From the NCBI GenBank assembly GCA_017893485.1, contig CM030362.1:181682175-181746174 (forward strand): a DNA stretch of 64,000 nt, given 5' to 3'. Positions 42,591 through 53,400 of the stretch are shown piece after piece. The notes below the pieces were generated by a model that had not been told where the DNA came from, ran no database searches, and saw only the letters and a program-made list of their open reading frames with translations. The DNA comes from Hemerocallis citrina. Lineage: Eukaryota > Streptophyta > Magnoliopsida > Asparagales > Asphodelaceae. Position numbers and translations under genes: made by a program. Positions within the stretch are counted from its first letter, which is position 1. Every line of letters begins with the position of its first letter.

Positions 42591-43314
42591 GGCCCTTTGG
42601 GATTCCGGCTCTCCTCCCTACCCAAAAATTTTCATTAAGATTTAGGGCGCTCGCCTTCGGCAAGCGCCCCGAGTCCCGAACCTTGGATCGGCACACCTCT
42701 CACCCATTGACAACACGGGGTAAACGGCCCCCAGAGCCGAAACCCCGAATTGTCAGAGGGTGGCAGGAGAGCTACCGATCCGAGACTCTTGGCCAAGAAT
42801 TTCATTTTTGGGGTGCCTGCCTTCGCAGGCAACCCGAACTTTGCCCCCGGGATCGACTCACCTCTCACCCTCTGACAACTCGGGGTTAACGGCCCAAGGA
42901 GCCGAAACCCCAAATTGTCAGCGGGTGGCAGGTAAGTCACTGACAATTCTTGGTGGACAACTGATAAGGGGTGGGGGTTATATAGCCCCCTGGAGAGGCG
43001 CGTTTATGATATCAGGGAGTCCAAACGGCGGAAGATGAAACGTCTCCATCAATGTTTATCAGAAGGCGAAACGTCCCTTATTAAATGATACCTGCAAGGA
43101 ATAACGGTTCGGCTCCCAAGCAAATCCAGGCTCGACAATGGTCTCGAGCTAAGCCCCTACCGATCTTTCTTAACAAGTTATCAAAGTAAAGAAATCGAAG
43201 TTTTATTACTCATGGAGCGCCAGAAACGGCCACACAATACAATGAAGATATTACAAATCGCTCGGCTTAAAACTCGAACTCAGTGCTTCCTACTGGACCC
43301 TCCGCGTGCTCCGC
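42591..43314 (+). other. Non-coding stretch of D after the array
   Basis: A degenerate repeat of about 170 bp is seen twice (GGGGTAAACGGCCCCCAGAG near 42718 and GGGGTTAACGGCCCAAGGAG near 42884). No gene is supported. Confidence 0.55.
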
Positions 43315-43770
43315 CTATCCGACTAATAAGGATGTCCCGACAATGGAGCTCTGCACGTTGGCGGGCCTCGCCATTTCCAGATAAAAAGTCGGAGAAGGAC
43401 CCAATACGGAATGACTTGCTCCCTCGAATGGACCGGTGGCTAGCATGAGCTTCAGCCTCCGAATCACCAACTCCTTCTCTACAACAGCCTCGTGAAGAAA
43501 GGACTCTGAAGCCGATCGCCCGGTGGAGGCATCCAAGATTGACTAGCTCGTCTTAACTCTCCACCAGTCCCGGTTGGCTATGGCCTTCTTCCGGCGAGTG
43601 ACCTCTATGCTGAGTTCCTTAGACTTGTTCATGAAACAATTCACCGCAGCCTCTCGATCGTGTGCTTGCTTATGATGGCGAGCCAGCACACTCTCCTTGG
43701 ACCCCAGCTCATTTCGGAGCTAGGAGACCTCGGTAGAACAAAGGTCGGCGCCGAGGGCCTCATGCGTCTA
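43315..43770 (-). pseudogene. Antisense accessory gene 2 of D, remnant
   Basis: On the minus strand two charged open pieces are joined by frame breaks: an upstream part with LRNELGSKESVLARHHKQAH, and a downstream part with ESFLHEAVVEKELVIRRLKL. Heptad-like spacing suggests a coiled coil. The location downstream of gene 1 matches gene 2 of A (16924-18358), but sequence similarity is weak and the assignment is mainly positional. Confidence 0.4.
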
Positions 43771-43918
43771 TCAAGAAGATGGGAAAAACAACGGGTCACA
43801 AAGAGACTGGCGAAAAATAACAAGTCATAGAGGATCGGTCAAAAATCTTTTCTTTTATAAAAGGCGGTGGCCAGTCCGCGTAAGACAAATACAAAGTCAA
43901 AAGAGTAAAAATCCTAAA

Positions 43919-44404
43919 CTACTTTTTAGAGGGGGACGACACCTCTTCATCAACATGGTCGCCCCCAGCCTCCTCCTGGTGAGGGTCCCCCATCTCCTCC
44001 TCCTCGCCACCGGGCGTTGGCAGATGCACGGGAAGCCGCCAGTTGTAGTGGAGGTGGTCGACCCGAGCGTCTGGGTAGACCTGCAAGAAGTGCTCCTTGG
44101 CCTTGGCATAGGCCTCGTCATGGGCCAAGATCAGAGTGTCCGCCATGGTGATCTGCATCTCCACCATGGCAATCTGCATCTTCTCAACCTCTGCCTGGGC
44201 CTTAGCCCAAAAGTGCGCCAGCTCATTCGCATGACGGTCTTGCAGCGAAGCCATATGAGCTTGGTAGACCGCCTGGGATGACTGGGCCTCCGTCAGCTCG
44301 TCTTTCAATTTTGTCGCCTCGCGGAAGTATTTCTCGGTGTTCTTCTTCTCGACAAGGATCTCCTTCTCCAAGCCCTTGTGAAAGTGCTGCCCATGAAGCA
44401 AAGC
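43919..44404 (-). CDS. Antisense accessory gene 1 of D, exon 3 (coiled coil)
   Basis: The minus-strand frame is open from an acceptor-like GGCAAAG at 44405 to TAG at 43919-43921, about 160 residues. A coiled coil (LEKEILVEKKNTEKYFREAT, DRHANELAHFWAKAQAEVE) is followed by an acidic tail (GGEEEEMGDPHQEEAGGD). Order and position match exon 3 of A. The intron before it contains a Harbinger-like MITE. Confidence 0.6.
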   Translation of the reverse strand, partial: ALLHGQHFHKGLEKEILVEKKNTEKYFREATKLKDELTEAQSSQAVYQAHMASLQDRHANELAHFWAKAQAEVEKMQIAMVEMQITMADTLILAHDEAYAKAKEHFLQVYPDARVDHLHYNWRLPVHLPTPGGEEEEMGDPHQEEAGGDHVDEEVSSPSKK

Positions 44405-45671
44405 TTTGCCGAGGAAGAACAAGTTAGAAGAAAAAAAATCCCTAAGGGGGCGTTTGGTAGGGGGATTATTTTTTGTTTCCTGGGAATCTTAACTTGGGAA
44501 TCCAGTTTCCCATGTTTGGTATGCTAGCTTTTAAATTCAGATTCCCAGGAAACTAAGATTCCTGGTAAATTTTTTTTGCTACAATTCCCACAAAAATTTT
44601 TCCATGGGGGGAGGTGGGATTCTTAGATTCCCAAGTGTTTGGGAAAATATTATTTCTTTAAAATTACAATTTTGTCCTTAAAATAAAAAAAACCCTAAAC
44701 CTGGCTCTTCATATTTCTTCTCCCTTTCCTCCCCAATAAACCTGGCAGTGACTCAACAAAGCAAGCATCAACATTATTAGCATGTCAAAACCATATATAA
44801 CACCAGGTGTGGAATATCTAAACCTTGAACAACTATAGCATTTGAACAATCAACTCATTCGATTTTCTTAAACTACTGATTGCATTACAATTCCTAAATT
44901 TCGGTTGTTGCTTGGAAGCAAGAACATATGCAAATCCTTCAAACTCTTGTGTTATTTCCAATCCATACGAAGAAGGGAAGGATAAGGATAAGGATTACAT
45001 TACCCCCCCCCCCCCCCCCCCCCCCCCCGAGAACACCCAACATCTCCATTTTCCGTCTCAAAACCCTAACCTTAGAATCCAACGTTAACACCACACCGGA
45101 CCCACAAAAAATGAAATTTGTGCAACAAAAGGAAAAAAAAGGGCAGAACTATATCAATCAATATACATCCACTACACTATATTATTAACTATTTTTGTAT
45201 ATCAGTGTTCACCAAAAAAAAATTTAAAAAAAGGGTTATCGTATCTAAGTTACAAATATAAAAAGATGTTGAGTTCTATTTTGTGGGTTACAGTTTTGGT
45301 GGATTTTGAAAAGTTTTGATATCCTGCAAATATATTGTCATCTTTCAATTTTAAGTCATGTTACCACTTAAAATTGTTTGTAGTTTGTGACCCAGATTTG
45401 CATCATTTTTTTTACTCGGGTATTTCATCAAATAGTTTGTTTTGTTAACTGAGGATGAGAGGGGATTTTGGACAATAAGATTAAGATTCCCAGGAAATAT
45501 TTAGCTCAACCAAACATAGGAAATTAAGTTTCCAACTAAGATTCCCAGAGATGTTTAAGACCTACCAAACATGTTTAATGATTCCTGGGAACAAAAAAAA
45601 TCCTTGTACCAAATGCCCCCCCCCCCCTAAAGTCTAAAGCTCTCCGCACCAAGCAAATACCAAACACTTAC
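44405..45671 (-). other. Intron 2 of antisense gene 1 in D, enlarged by a MITE
   Basis: The donor CTCTCG/GTAAGTG is at 45672/45671. Without the 1184 bp of MITE and duplication, the intron is 83 bp, close to the 92 bp of A. Confidence 0.6.
44447..45627 (+). mobile_element. Harbinger-like MITE, 1181 bp
   Basis: The ends GGGGGCGTTTGGTAG and TACCAAATGCCCCC are inverted repeats, flanked by TAA at 44444-44446 and 45628-45630, the duplication made by PIF/Harbinger transposases. It is AT-rich with no transposase. It holds a run of 26 C at 45003-45028, and its right end has a longer C-run than its left G-run. Confidence 0.85.
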
Positions 45672-46123
45672 CGAGAGCTGCACCTGAGCCCACCTCATGT
45701 AGGCCGTTGCGGACGTCTCTATTGCCAGAGCCATCCGATCTCGCTCTGTGGCGAGATGCTCCACCACCTCTAGTGCCACTGGGCCCTCGAGCATGTTATC
45801 CCCTACCTTGACCCCCCAATCCGGGGTGTGCGGCCTCAGGCCCTGCTTGCCCACCATTTGCTCGGCGCTGGGGCGAAGTGGCGGGAGCCCCTTCTCCAAG
45901 ACCTCGGCCACTTTCCTGCTACCAGAGCTCGCCTCTGGTTCCTTTGTCGACCTCGACGTGTGGTGGTTCTTCTTCGTCCTCTTCAGGGACGGCTCCATAG
46001 GCACTGAGGTCGGCCCTTTACTAGAACCCGCGGCCGAGGTAGCCTTCTTCTCCTGATCGGCCCTCCTCTTGGTGGCTATGGCCAGCAGGGCCTGTCGGTT
46101 GTCGAGCTGCTTGGCAGACATCT
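45672..46123 (-). CDS. Antisense accessory gene 1 of D, exon 2
   Basis: The exon starts after TTTTTGTAG and reads MSAKQLDNRQALLAIATKRR from its first full codons. It continues through a basic Ser/Thr-rich part to a block with PDWGVKVGDNMLEGPVALEV and an Ala-rich end (ETSATAYMRWAQVQLS) at a GTAAGT donor. It is open throughout. The counterpart in A is 19379-19935. The function is unknown. Confidence 0.65.
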
Positions 46124-46195
46124 CTACAAAAAGAAAGAATGAAAAAATGTTAACACGAAGGCAGGAAGATAAACAAATTCAAAACAAAAACATAC
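46124..46195 (-). other. Intron 1 of antisense gene 1 in D
   Basis: The donor is CCTA/GTATGT and the acceptor is TTTGTAG/AGATG on the minus strand; 72 bp. Splicing keeps the frame, as in A. Confidence 0.7.
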
Positions 46196-47463
46196 TAGGA
46201 TCGGATGGGCTCAGTCCGGCTCGGGCCAGGTGCAACTCCATAACACGCGGCCACCCTATGCTGTGCCCTTCCACAATCTTCTCCACAGTTGCCCACTCTT
46301 TCTCAGTCAATTCACTATACTTCGGGGGCTTGTGGTTCGGCTTACTAAAATTCCAAACAGTTGGAATCTTCCAAGGCTTCTCGCTCCGAACAATAAAATA
46401 CTTCTCCTTCCATCCTTTGATGGAATCCGGGTGGTCGTGCATCACCCTCTTGTGAGGACGCGGCGAGAGGTAAAAAATCCCCTCCAAGTCGCCGTGCGAG
46501 CTCATCCCTAGGATGGCCCGGAAGTACGTGAGCCTCGGCTTGATCCCTTTCTCCGGGCACTTTAGAATAAAGCAAACCAGGTGTTTCCACTAGTTAGGGC
46601 CATACTGCATCGGGCTCAAATCCCCCCACTTCAAAACCCTCACGATGAATGGGTGCAACGGCAGCCTCAACCCCGAGACGAAGGTGTCCTTGGGAAACAT
46701 ACAAAAGCTCGACTCCAGAGCTATAGTCAGGCAAATTCCGGGGTTCGGTATCAGAAGTTCGAACTCCTTTGGAATAAAGTAGGCCGCCCTTAGGATATGC
46801 AGATAGTCCGCCCTCAATGCACACTGGATGCTGTCCATATTGATCATAGACCGACCTGAGTCCCGCAGCAATGATGTGAACGCGAGAAGCCCATTCGTCT
46901 TCATGGTACATCCTGATCGACCCTGGATTTTTATGGGACACGGGGGGAAACTTGAACCCCAGCTCAGGTCCACACTTGTCTGGCGAGCCCGGGCTATCAG
47001 GACGGATCCACTTCCTCTTTCTCTTATCGGGGCAAAGCTTCCTCTCTGGATACGAGGTCGCTAACTGGGTCAGAGGTGGAAGATCATCTCCTTCCTCAGC
47101 TGCCTCTCCCGTAGTTCCTTCTTCCTCCCCTCCCCGACAGTCGCCTCCTTCAGTTCCCCGTCCGGGCTCCTCCTGGTTGCCCTCCGCACCAAACTCCTCC
47201 CCCTCAGGGTCTTCTTCTTCGTGCTCCCCCTCCTCAACAAACTCCTCCGCCGCAGGGTCTCCTTCGTCGTGCTCTCCCTCCTCAACAAACTCCTCTCTCT
47301 CGGGGTCTTCTCCCTCGTGCTCACCATCCTCCACAAGCTCTTCGCCCGGCCTAAGGACTCGTAAAGGGGGCACGTCATACACAACGATGCCCTCGCTCCC
47401 CAATCCTAAGTCCAACTGAACCTCCTCCTTCACTTCAAAGTCACCTAGAGACCAAGAGGTCAA
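46196..47463 (-). pseudogene. Antisense accessory gene 1 of D, exon 1 (Transposase_28-like)
   Basis: The N-terminal half is very acidic, with four imperfect repeats around EEFVEEGEHEEEDPEGEEF. The second half carries the same domain as A: LRLPLHPFIVRVLKWGDLSP near 46640-46690 and DSIKGWKEKYFIVR near 46380-46425, and ends LARAGLSPSDP at the conserved donor. A frameshift near 46920 and an in-frame TAG near 46592 break it. The true start codon is not clear. It is the homologue of 20012-20990. Confidence 0.7.
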
Positions 47464-47904
47464 CGTCGACTGAACTTCCTCCTCAGAACGTCCTGAAGTG
47501 CTTGCCTCGGAGCTGGACTGAGAGCGCGATATTACGAATCAAAAATACTAACCTGGTATATAGATAGGAAGATCACCAAAAATTGGTCATCGATGGCGAT
47601 TAGAGAAATTCCTGTTATCTCAGAAAGTGAGCGCAAAGTGAGGAAATGGGGGGGGGGGGGGGGAGATTTACAATAGAGGCAGATACTCCACTATTTTTGT
47701 GAAAAGATCTAACTGTTGGATCTTGATCATCAAGATCCAATGGTCACCAGGATCTAAAGCGCTTCGATTCTTATGCCTATGACGTCAGCCTAGGGCGCAA
47801 AATTACCTCTTTACCCTCAGCCCTATCGACCGGTACAACAGCTCGGAATACGTGGCCAACTACTCGAGCACTACACTAGGCCACCAAAGCTTTTCCAATA
47901 TGTT
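47464..47904 (+). other. Region upstream of the antisense gene in D
   Basis: This holds a 16-G run at 47648-47663 and, on the minus strand, TTGTAAATCTCCCCCC, aligned with the TATA region of the antisense gene in A. No plus-strand gene is seen. Confidence 0.45.
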
Positions 47905-49085
47905 TTGGGGGCTCAACGCTCGGATGACACCGCGAGCCACAAAAGCTTCTCCTACAAGTTTGAGGCTCGGCGCTCAGATGTCACCACCAAGCCACCAAAG
48001 CTTTTCCAACAAGTTTTGGGGGCACGATGCACGGATGACATCGTGAGCCCCAAAAGCCTCCCCTACAAGTTTGAGGCTCGGCGCTCGGATGTCACCGCGA
48101 GCCACAAAAGCTTCCCTTACAGGCTTAAGGCTCGGCGCTCAGATAGTACCGTAAGCCACAAAAGCTTCTCCTACAAGCTTGAGGCTCGGCGCTGGGATGT
48201 CACCACCAAGCCACCAAAGCTTTTCCAACAAGTTTTGGGGGCTCGACGCTCGGATGACACCGCGATCCCTAAAAGCCTCTCCTACAAGCTTGAGGCTCGG
48301 CGCTCGGATGTCACCGCGAGCCACAAAAGCTTCTCTTACAAGCTTGAGGCTCGGCGCTCGGATAGCACCGTGAGCCACAAAAGCTTTTCTTATAAACTTA
48401 AGGCACGGTGCTCAGATGGCACCGCAAGCCACAAAAGCGTCTCTTACAAGCTTGAGGCTCGATGCTCGGATGACACCGCGAGCCACAAAAGCTTCTCTTA
48501 CAAACTTGAGGCTCGGCGCTCGAACGGCACTGCGAGCCACAAAAGCTTATCTTAAAAGCTTGAGGCTCGATGCTCAGATGACACCGCGAGCCACAAAAGC
48601 TTCTCTTACAAGCTTGAGGTTCGGCGCTCGAATGGCACCGCGAGCCATAAAAGCTTCACTTACAAGCTTGAGGCTCGACGCTCAGATAGTACCGCGAGCC
48701 ACAAAAGCTTCTCTTACAAGCATGAGGCTCGGCATTCGAATGGCACCGCGAGCCATAAAAGCTTCTCTTATAAGCTTGATGCTCGGCGCTCGGATGGCAC
48801 CGTGAGCCACAAAAGTTTCTCCTACGAACTTGAGGCTCAACACTCGGATGTCACCACCAAGCCACCAAAGCTTTTCCAACAAGTTTTGGGGGCTCGACGC
48901 TCGGATGACACCGTGAGCCACAAAAGCTTCTCTTACAAGCTTGAGGCTCGGCATTCGGATATCACCACCAAGACACCAAAACTTTTCCAACAAGTTTTGG
49001 GGGCTCGACGCTCGGATGACACCGCGAGCCAAAAAATTTTCTCTTAAACGCTTGAGGCTTGGTGCTCAGATGGCACTGCGAGCTA
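47905..49085 (+). repeat. 54-bp tandem repeats of D, right array
   Basis: About twenty units of 54 bp (some 57) with GGCTCGGCGCTCGGATG, CCGCGAGCCACAAAAGCTTC and TTACAAGCTTGAG. A variant unit with CCACCAAGCCACCAAAGCTT and CAACAAGTTTTGGGGG recurs at about 47980, 48210, 48860 and 48970. The unit length is a multiple of three, so several frames stay open. The 216-residue frame at 47905-48555 is a repeat artefact. Confidence 0.9.
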
Positions 49086-49105
49086 CAAAAACTTCTCCTA
49101 CAAGG

Positions 49106-49440
49106 GAGGGGGCTTGTCTTCCGACCCTCGACGCTCGGCTAAAGTGGACTCCTACTCTTCAGATCTCGACGTCCCCCTGCTTTTCCAACAAGTGAGGGGA
49201 CTCGTCAACCGACCCTCGATGCTTGGCTAAGTGAGCTCCTGCTCTTCAGAACTTGACAACGTCCCCATGCTTTTCCAACAAGTGAGGGGGCTCATCAACC
49301 GACCCTCGATGCTCGGCTGAACGAGCTCATGCTCTTCAGATCTCGACGTCCCCTTGCTTTTTCGACAAGTGAGGGGGATCGTCTCCCGACCCTCGATACT
49401 CAGCTAAGCAGGCTTATACTCTTCGGCACTCAACACCCCT
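49106..49440 (+). repeat. Four tandem repeats of about 88 bp in D
   Basis: Units beginning GAGGGGGCTCGTC start at 49106, 49194, 49284 and 49371 (88, 90 and 87 bp). They lie between the 54-bp array and the polypurine tract. Confidence 0.85.
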
Positions 49441-49583
49441 CGTGACTTCAAAAGAGGATCCATTTCATCCTACCAAGCTGGCCTCTCCAGGAAGATACGA
49501 ACCCTATTCTTCGCCATACACACCACTTCGCTCTTCCCACAGAGGCAAAACCACTCCTACACGGCTGGGTTATCTAGCCATCC

Positions 49584-49595
49584 AGGAGTGGGTTC
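49584..49595 (+). other. Polypurine tract of D
   Basis: AGGAGTGGGTTC abuts the 3' LTR and resembles the tract of A, with two pyrimidines near its end. Confidence 0.65.
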
Positions 49596-50113
49596 TGATA
49601 TGGGTCAGATGACGTGGCCTATCCTGGGCCACCAGATCCCCTCAAAACAGGCTCTCCCCTGATCATCAGATCAACCAGAACCTAAGTGGGCTTCTGCCAC
49701 GTCAGGCCCACGAGCTAACGGGTCCAGACCCGCCCCAGCAGGATCCCAGACCCGTTTGCCCTGCCTATAAATACCAAACCCTCTCCTTCCTTCAAACGTA
49801 ATCAATCTTTCCCCTCTGAAACCCTAGCTACTGTTGCTTTCCAGTAACTGACTAGATCGTCAAAGGGCCTGCCACCGAGATCTCTCCCAGTGTTTCTAGG
49901 CAGAGTGCAGGTACACAAGACCGAGCCGAGCCCCCAGATCCAAGCCGAGCTTACTAGATCCGATCCGAGCATCCGACCTCCACCTCACTCCTACTACTCC
50001 CGAGCCGCTCCCTCAGTTGAGGGTCGGACGTATAGCCAGTATCGCGACTTCCACTTTACAAATTAAGAGAACTCATACCTGTTGCAGCCACACCCCAAAA
50101 ACAAACTGCATCA
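49596..50113 (+). mobile_element. 3' LTR of D
   Basis: It is 518 bp, begins TGATATGGGTCAGATGACGT and ends AACTGCATCA. The TATAAATAC box is at 49766-49774. The target duplication cacgt follows. Confidence 0.95.
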
Positions 50114-50348
50114 CACGTATTGATTTCGATAAAAACTATATTATATCTTTTTATATTGGAGAAACATAGGGAATGGAATATGTTTTACATAATTAGCTAA
50201 GGCTAAGATTTTGTAGATTTGTGCTATTATTGTAATTTTTGTTTGATGCTTTTAGCTGAACTTGACTATGGACTCTTTTCAATTGCATTATATTTTGAAT
50301 TGTATAAAAGCATGTGGTTAATATGGAAGAGTAGATAGAGTATATAAA
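50114..50348 (+). other. Host DNA between D and the LINE
   Basis: This AT-rich stretch has no open frame of note. It continues the sequence interrupted at 9103. Confidence 0.5.
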
Positions 50349-50362
50349 ATCAAGCTTGATCA

Positions 50363-53047
50363 TGGAGTCTTGGAGCGCGTATATAGAGTCTAACAATGTT
50401 GTGGGCAAATGGATCTCGAAGATTAGGAGATTAAGAAGAAGACTCAAAGAGTGGGCTAGACAGGAGTTTGGGGACCTCAAAAGGAAGAGGGATGCTATTG
50501 GGAAAAGAATTATGGAATTAGAAGAGACGGAAGAATGTAGAGATTTAAATGCAGAGGAGATAGAAGAACTAGCAAATTGCATATTCAAATCTCATCAGAT
50601 TGCTGATATGGAGGAACAATACTGGAGACAACGGTCCAGAATCCAATGGCTCAAAGAGGGGGCGCAAATACAAAGTTCTTCCACAAGGTCGCTAACGGAA
50701 GAAGGAGACACAACAACATTGCAGGGATGGAGGTGGAATCCACTTGGACTGAAGATGAGGAGGAGATCAGAAGACATCTGGACGGCAAATTCAAAGAGCT
50801 ATTGGAACGGGATATCAGTCTTAGATGTACGCTAAGCCCAGATTTTTGGGAGGAAGCAAGAATAGAAGGTAGCGAGGGGATAGAGGGTCCTTTCTCGGAA
50901 GAAGAAGTGCAACATTTTATCAAAAATATGGGGCAAGACAAAGCTCCGGGACCAGACGGATTCCCAATTTTCTTCTACACTCAGTATTGGAGCATTATCA
51001 AAGGGGATCTAATGAATATTTTCAAAGATTTTCATAGCATATCGATAGATTTAGACCGGCTTAACTACGCAAATGTCATATTAATTCCTAAGAAGTCGGA
51101 GTCTAGGAGATATGGAGACTTCAGACCGATTAACCTTATCAACGAGTCCTTTAAGATTATCACCAAGGTTTTGGCCTCTAGACTGGCTCCGCATCTTAAT
51201 GACGTAGTAGCCACGTCGCAGAGTAGATTCATTAAAAGGAGAGATATAATGGACAACGTCGCCTCTGCTCATGAGATTGTCTTCAAAGGAAATCAAGACA
51301 ACACAAACAGATTTCTTCTCAAACTAGATTTTGAAAAGGCATACGATTCGGTGGAGTGGGATTGTGTGGATGAGGTTCTAAAAATTAAAGATTTTGGAGA
51401 TAGATGGAGAGCATGGATTATGAAGTGCGTTTGGGGTGGGAAATCGTTCATGCATTTTAACGGGAAAGAAGGAAAGGAAATAAGATGCCGAAGCGGCTTG
51501 CGGCAGGGAGATCCGATCTCATCATTAACCTTCGCATTGGTGGCCGACGGCATAGCGGAAATGATCAGAAAAGGAACAGAGGCACGAATTATCAAAGGAG
51601 TTCGAGTCAAGGGGATTACAGAAGCCATAGCAATCATTCAGTACGCGGACGATACTATAATTTTAGGGGAGGCAAAGGGGGAAGAGATCATGGCTATTAG
51701 CGTGGTTTGGAAGTGTGTTGAAGCTTGGGCAGGACTGAAAGTAAACTTCGAAAAGACATGTGTTACCCCATTAAGTGGTAATCTCAACACCAAGATTAAC
51801 ACAATCAAGTTATTGTTGGGATGCAAGGTAAATAACTATCCAATCAAGTATTTGGGTACGCCAACTAGACCAGCTGCTTTTCATAAAGATGATTGGCTAC
51901 CGCTAATAAAGAAGTAGAAAAGAAGCTAGCAGGGTGGAAGGGGCGCTTTCTTACTTTAGGAGGTATGATTACTCTGATCAATTCAGTTCTGAGCAGTATG
52001 CCAACATATTTAATGTCTATTTACAAACTCTCAAAGTGGGTGATCAACAGGATCAACAAATGTAGCAGAAGATTCCTCTGAAAATGAGTGGATGAAACAA
52101 GCAAGGGATTCCACTTGGTTAACTGGGGTAGGATTTGCAAAAGAAAAGAGTTCGGTGGTTTGGAAATTATTAATCTCAGGAACATGAATCGGGCTTTGAT
52201 GACAAAGTGGCGGTGGAAGATGAACAGGAAAAGGAAAAGCTGGCGGTACAAATCATTCCAAACGTATCGGAAGAGGAAGATTAGATTTGGGGGAAGATGC
52301 AAATTTGGTAGAACATCGTTCCTATGGAAAGGTATAGCCAAGGTGGGGGACATCTTCCACTCTAACACCTTGTGGAGAATTGGGAACGGCAAAAATACTA
52401 GCTTCTGGAAGGACAAATGGTGCAGTAACAACACCTTAATTAGTCTATTCCCAGAAGTAGCCAGGAGTATGTTATCTTCGGAGTCGCTGGTCGCGGATGT
52501 CTGGAGGAGAGGCCGGCTGTAGCTGCAGACAGGAAACGATGTATCTCAAGAAAGCATAGCACAAATACATCATCTCAACTGCTTCATTCGAACCGAAGGG
52601 AGGAATTCAGAAGGACAGGAAGATGTTAGATCATGGCACCTGGGGCCTAACGATAATTTCTCCGTCTCATCCATTTACAGCAGACTGAATGATGGAGGTA
52701 TAAGATCCAAATACAACGCGACGATTTGGGGGACGCAAGCTCCACTCAAGGTGAAGGCGTTCCTATGGCTAGTGATGAACGACGTGATTTTACCAAAAGT
52801 CAACCTAGCAAAGAGGGGTATGCAGATCGAGGCTAAGTGCCTCAGATGCAACAATGGCGATGAGGACACGGATCACATTTTTGTCAAATGTTATAGGGCA
52901 TTATCTACTTGGGATGTGGTCTGCAAGGGGTTTGGGTCATCTCATTTTCCCACCTCTATTTCAAAGGCTTGGGACATGGGAAGGGGTAATAACATAAGAA
53001 AAGATGATAGAGAGTCTTGGGATTTATATATAGCTACGGGTATCTAG
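50363..53047 (+). pseudogene. LINE ORF2 remnant (reverse transcriptase and zf-RVT)
   Basis: The pre-RT linker (KEWARQEFGDLKRKRDAIGK) runs to about 50650, where the frame shifts. The RT is open to 51917: DKAPGPDGFPIFFY near 50940, VILIPKKSESRRYGDFRPIN near 51080, FEKAYDSVEWD near 51330, GLRQGDPISS near 51500 and the catalytic YADD near 51640. A stop at 51915 and breaks near 52081 and 52520 follow. The zf-RVT domain lies near 52730-52920 (APLKVKAFLWLVMNDVILPK, CLRCNNGDEDTDHIFVKC). The RT motifs are intact but the protein is not. Confidence 0.9.
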
Positions 53048-53386
53048 GGACTGTGGCTAGACCAAAACAATTACTGTTTCCGTAATTGCAACATTAGATT
53101 TTCTGTTTTTATGCATCAAATTTACGGCTTAATTTGTGCATGGGCAGGTCAGGCGTCTAACAGGAACAAGCTCAGGATGTAGAGAAATGCACTCATCAGG
53201 AAATGTACTATGTATCCTTATTTCATGTATTTTCCTTTTATATTGGGTGGCGACGAATTAGATATGATGTCAGTTGCCATTAGTTTTGTTTTGGTTAGCT
53301 TTGTTTAAGCTTTTATGTTGTAAACCTGATTCGTTAATTTATCGTTAATGAAACGATGACTATATCATCTTTTTCTTAAAAAAAAG
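50363..53386 (+). mobile_element. 5'-truncated L1-type LINE
   Basis: It is flanked by a 14-bp duplication atcaagcttgatca (50349-50362 and 53387-53400) and ends in a short A-rich tail. Only the C-terminal part of ORF2 remains: linker, reverse transcriptase and zf-RVT zinc-binding tail. The endonuclease and ORF1 are missing, as expected from incomplete reverse transcription. Confidence 0.92.
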
Positions 53387-53400
53387 ATCAAGCTTGATCA

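Larger units (their letters stand above)
9104..50113 (+). mobile_element. Element D: 41 kb Tat-type Ty3/gypsy insertion, with nested elements
   Basis: D is flanked by cacgt at 9099-9103 and 50114-50118. Its 5' LTR (9104-9275 plus 24345-24689) and 3' LTR (49596-50113) are 517 and 518 bp and differ at roughly 9% of positions by my eye count. Between them lie a primer site, gag, protease, RT, RNase H, a partial second RNase H, the integrase C-terminus, tandem arrays, an antisense spliced gene, more arrays and a polypurine tract. Removing nested A, B (with C and the hAT MITE) and the Harbinger MITE leaves a D of about 13 kb. All coding parts are broken. Confidence 0.93.

Noticed and set aside
43955..44281. 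108-residue plus-strand frame
   Set aside because: Shadow of the antisense coiled-coil exon at 43919-44404.
47905..48555. 216-residue frame made of 18-residue repeats
   Set aside because: It arises from the 54-bp tandem repeat. Other phases and the opposite strand are also open, and no start context or domain is seen.
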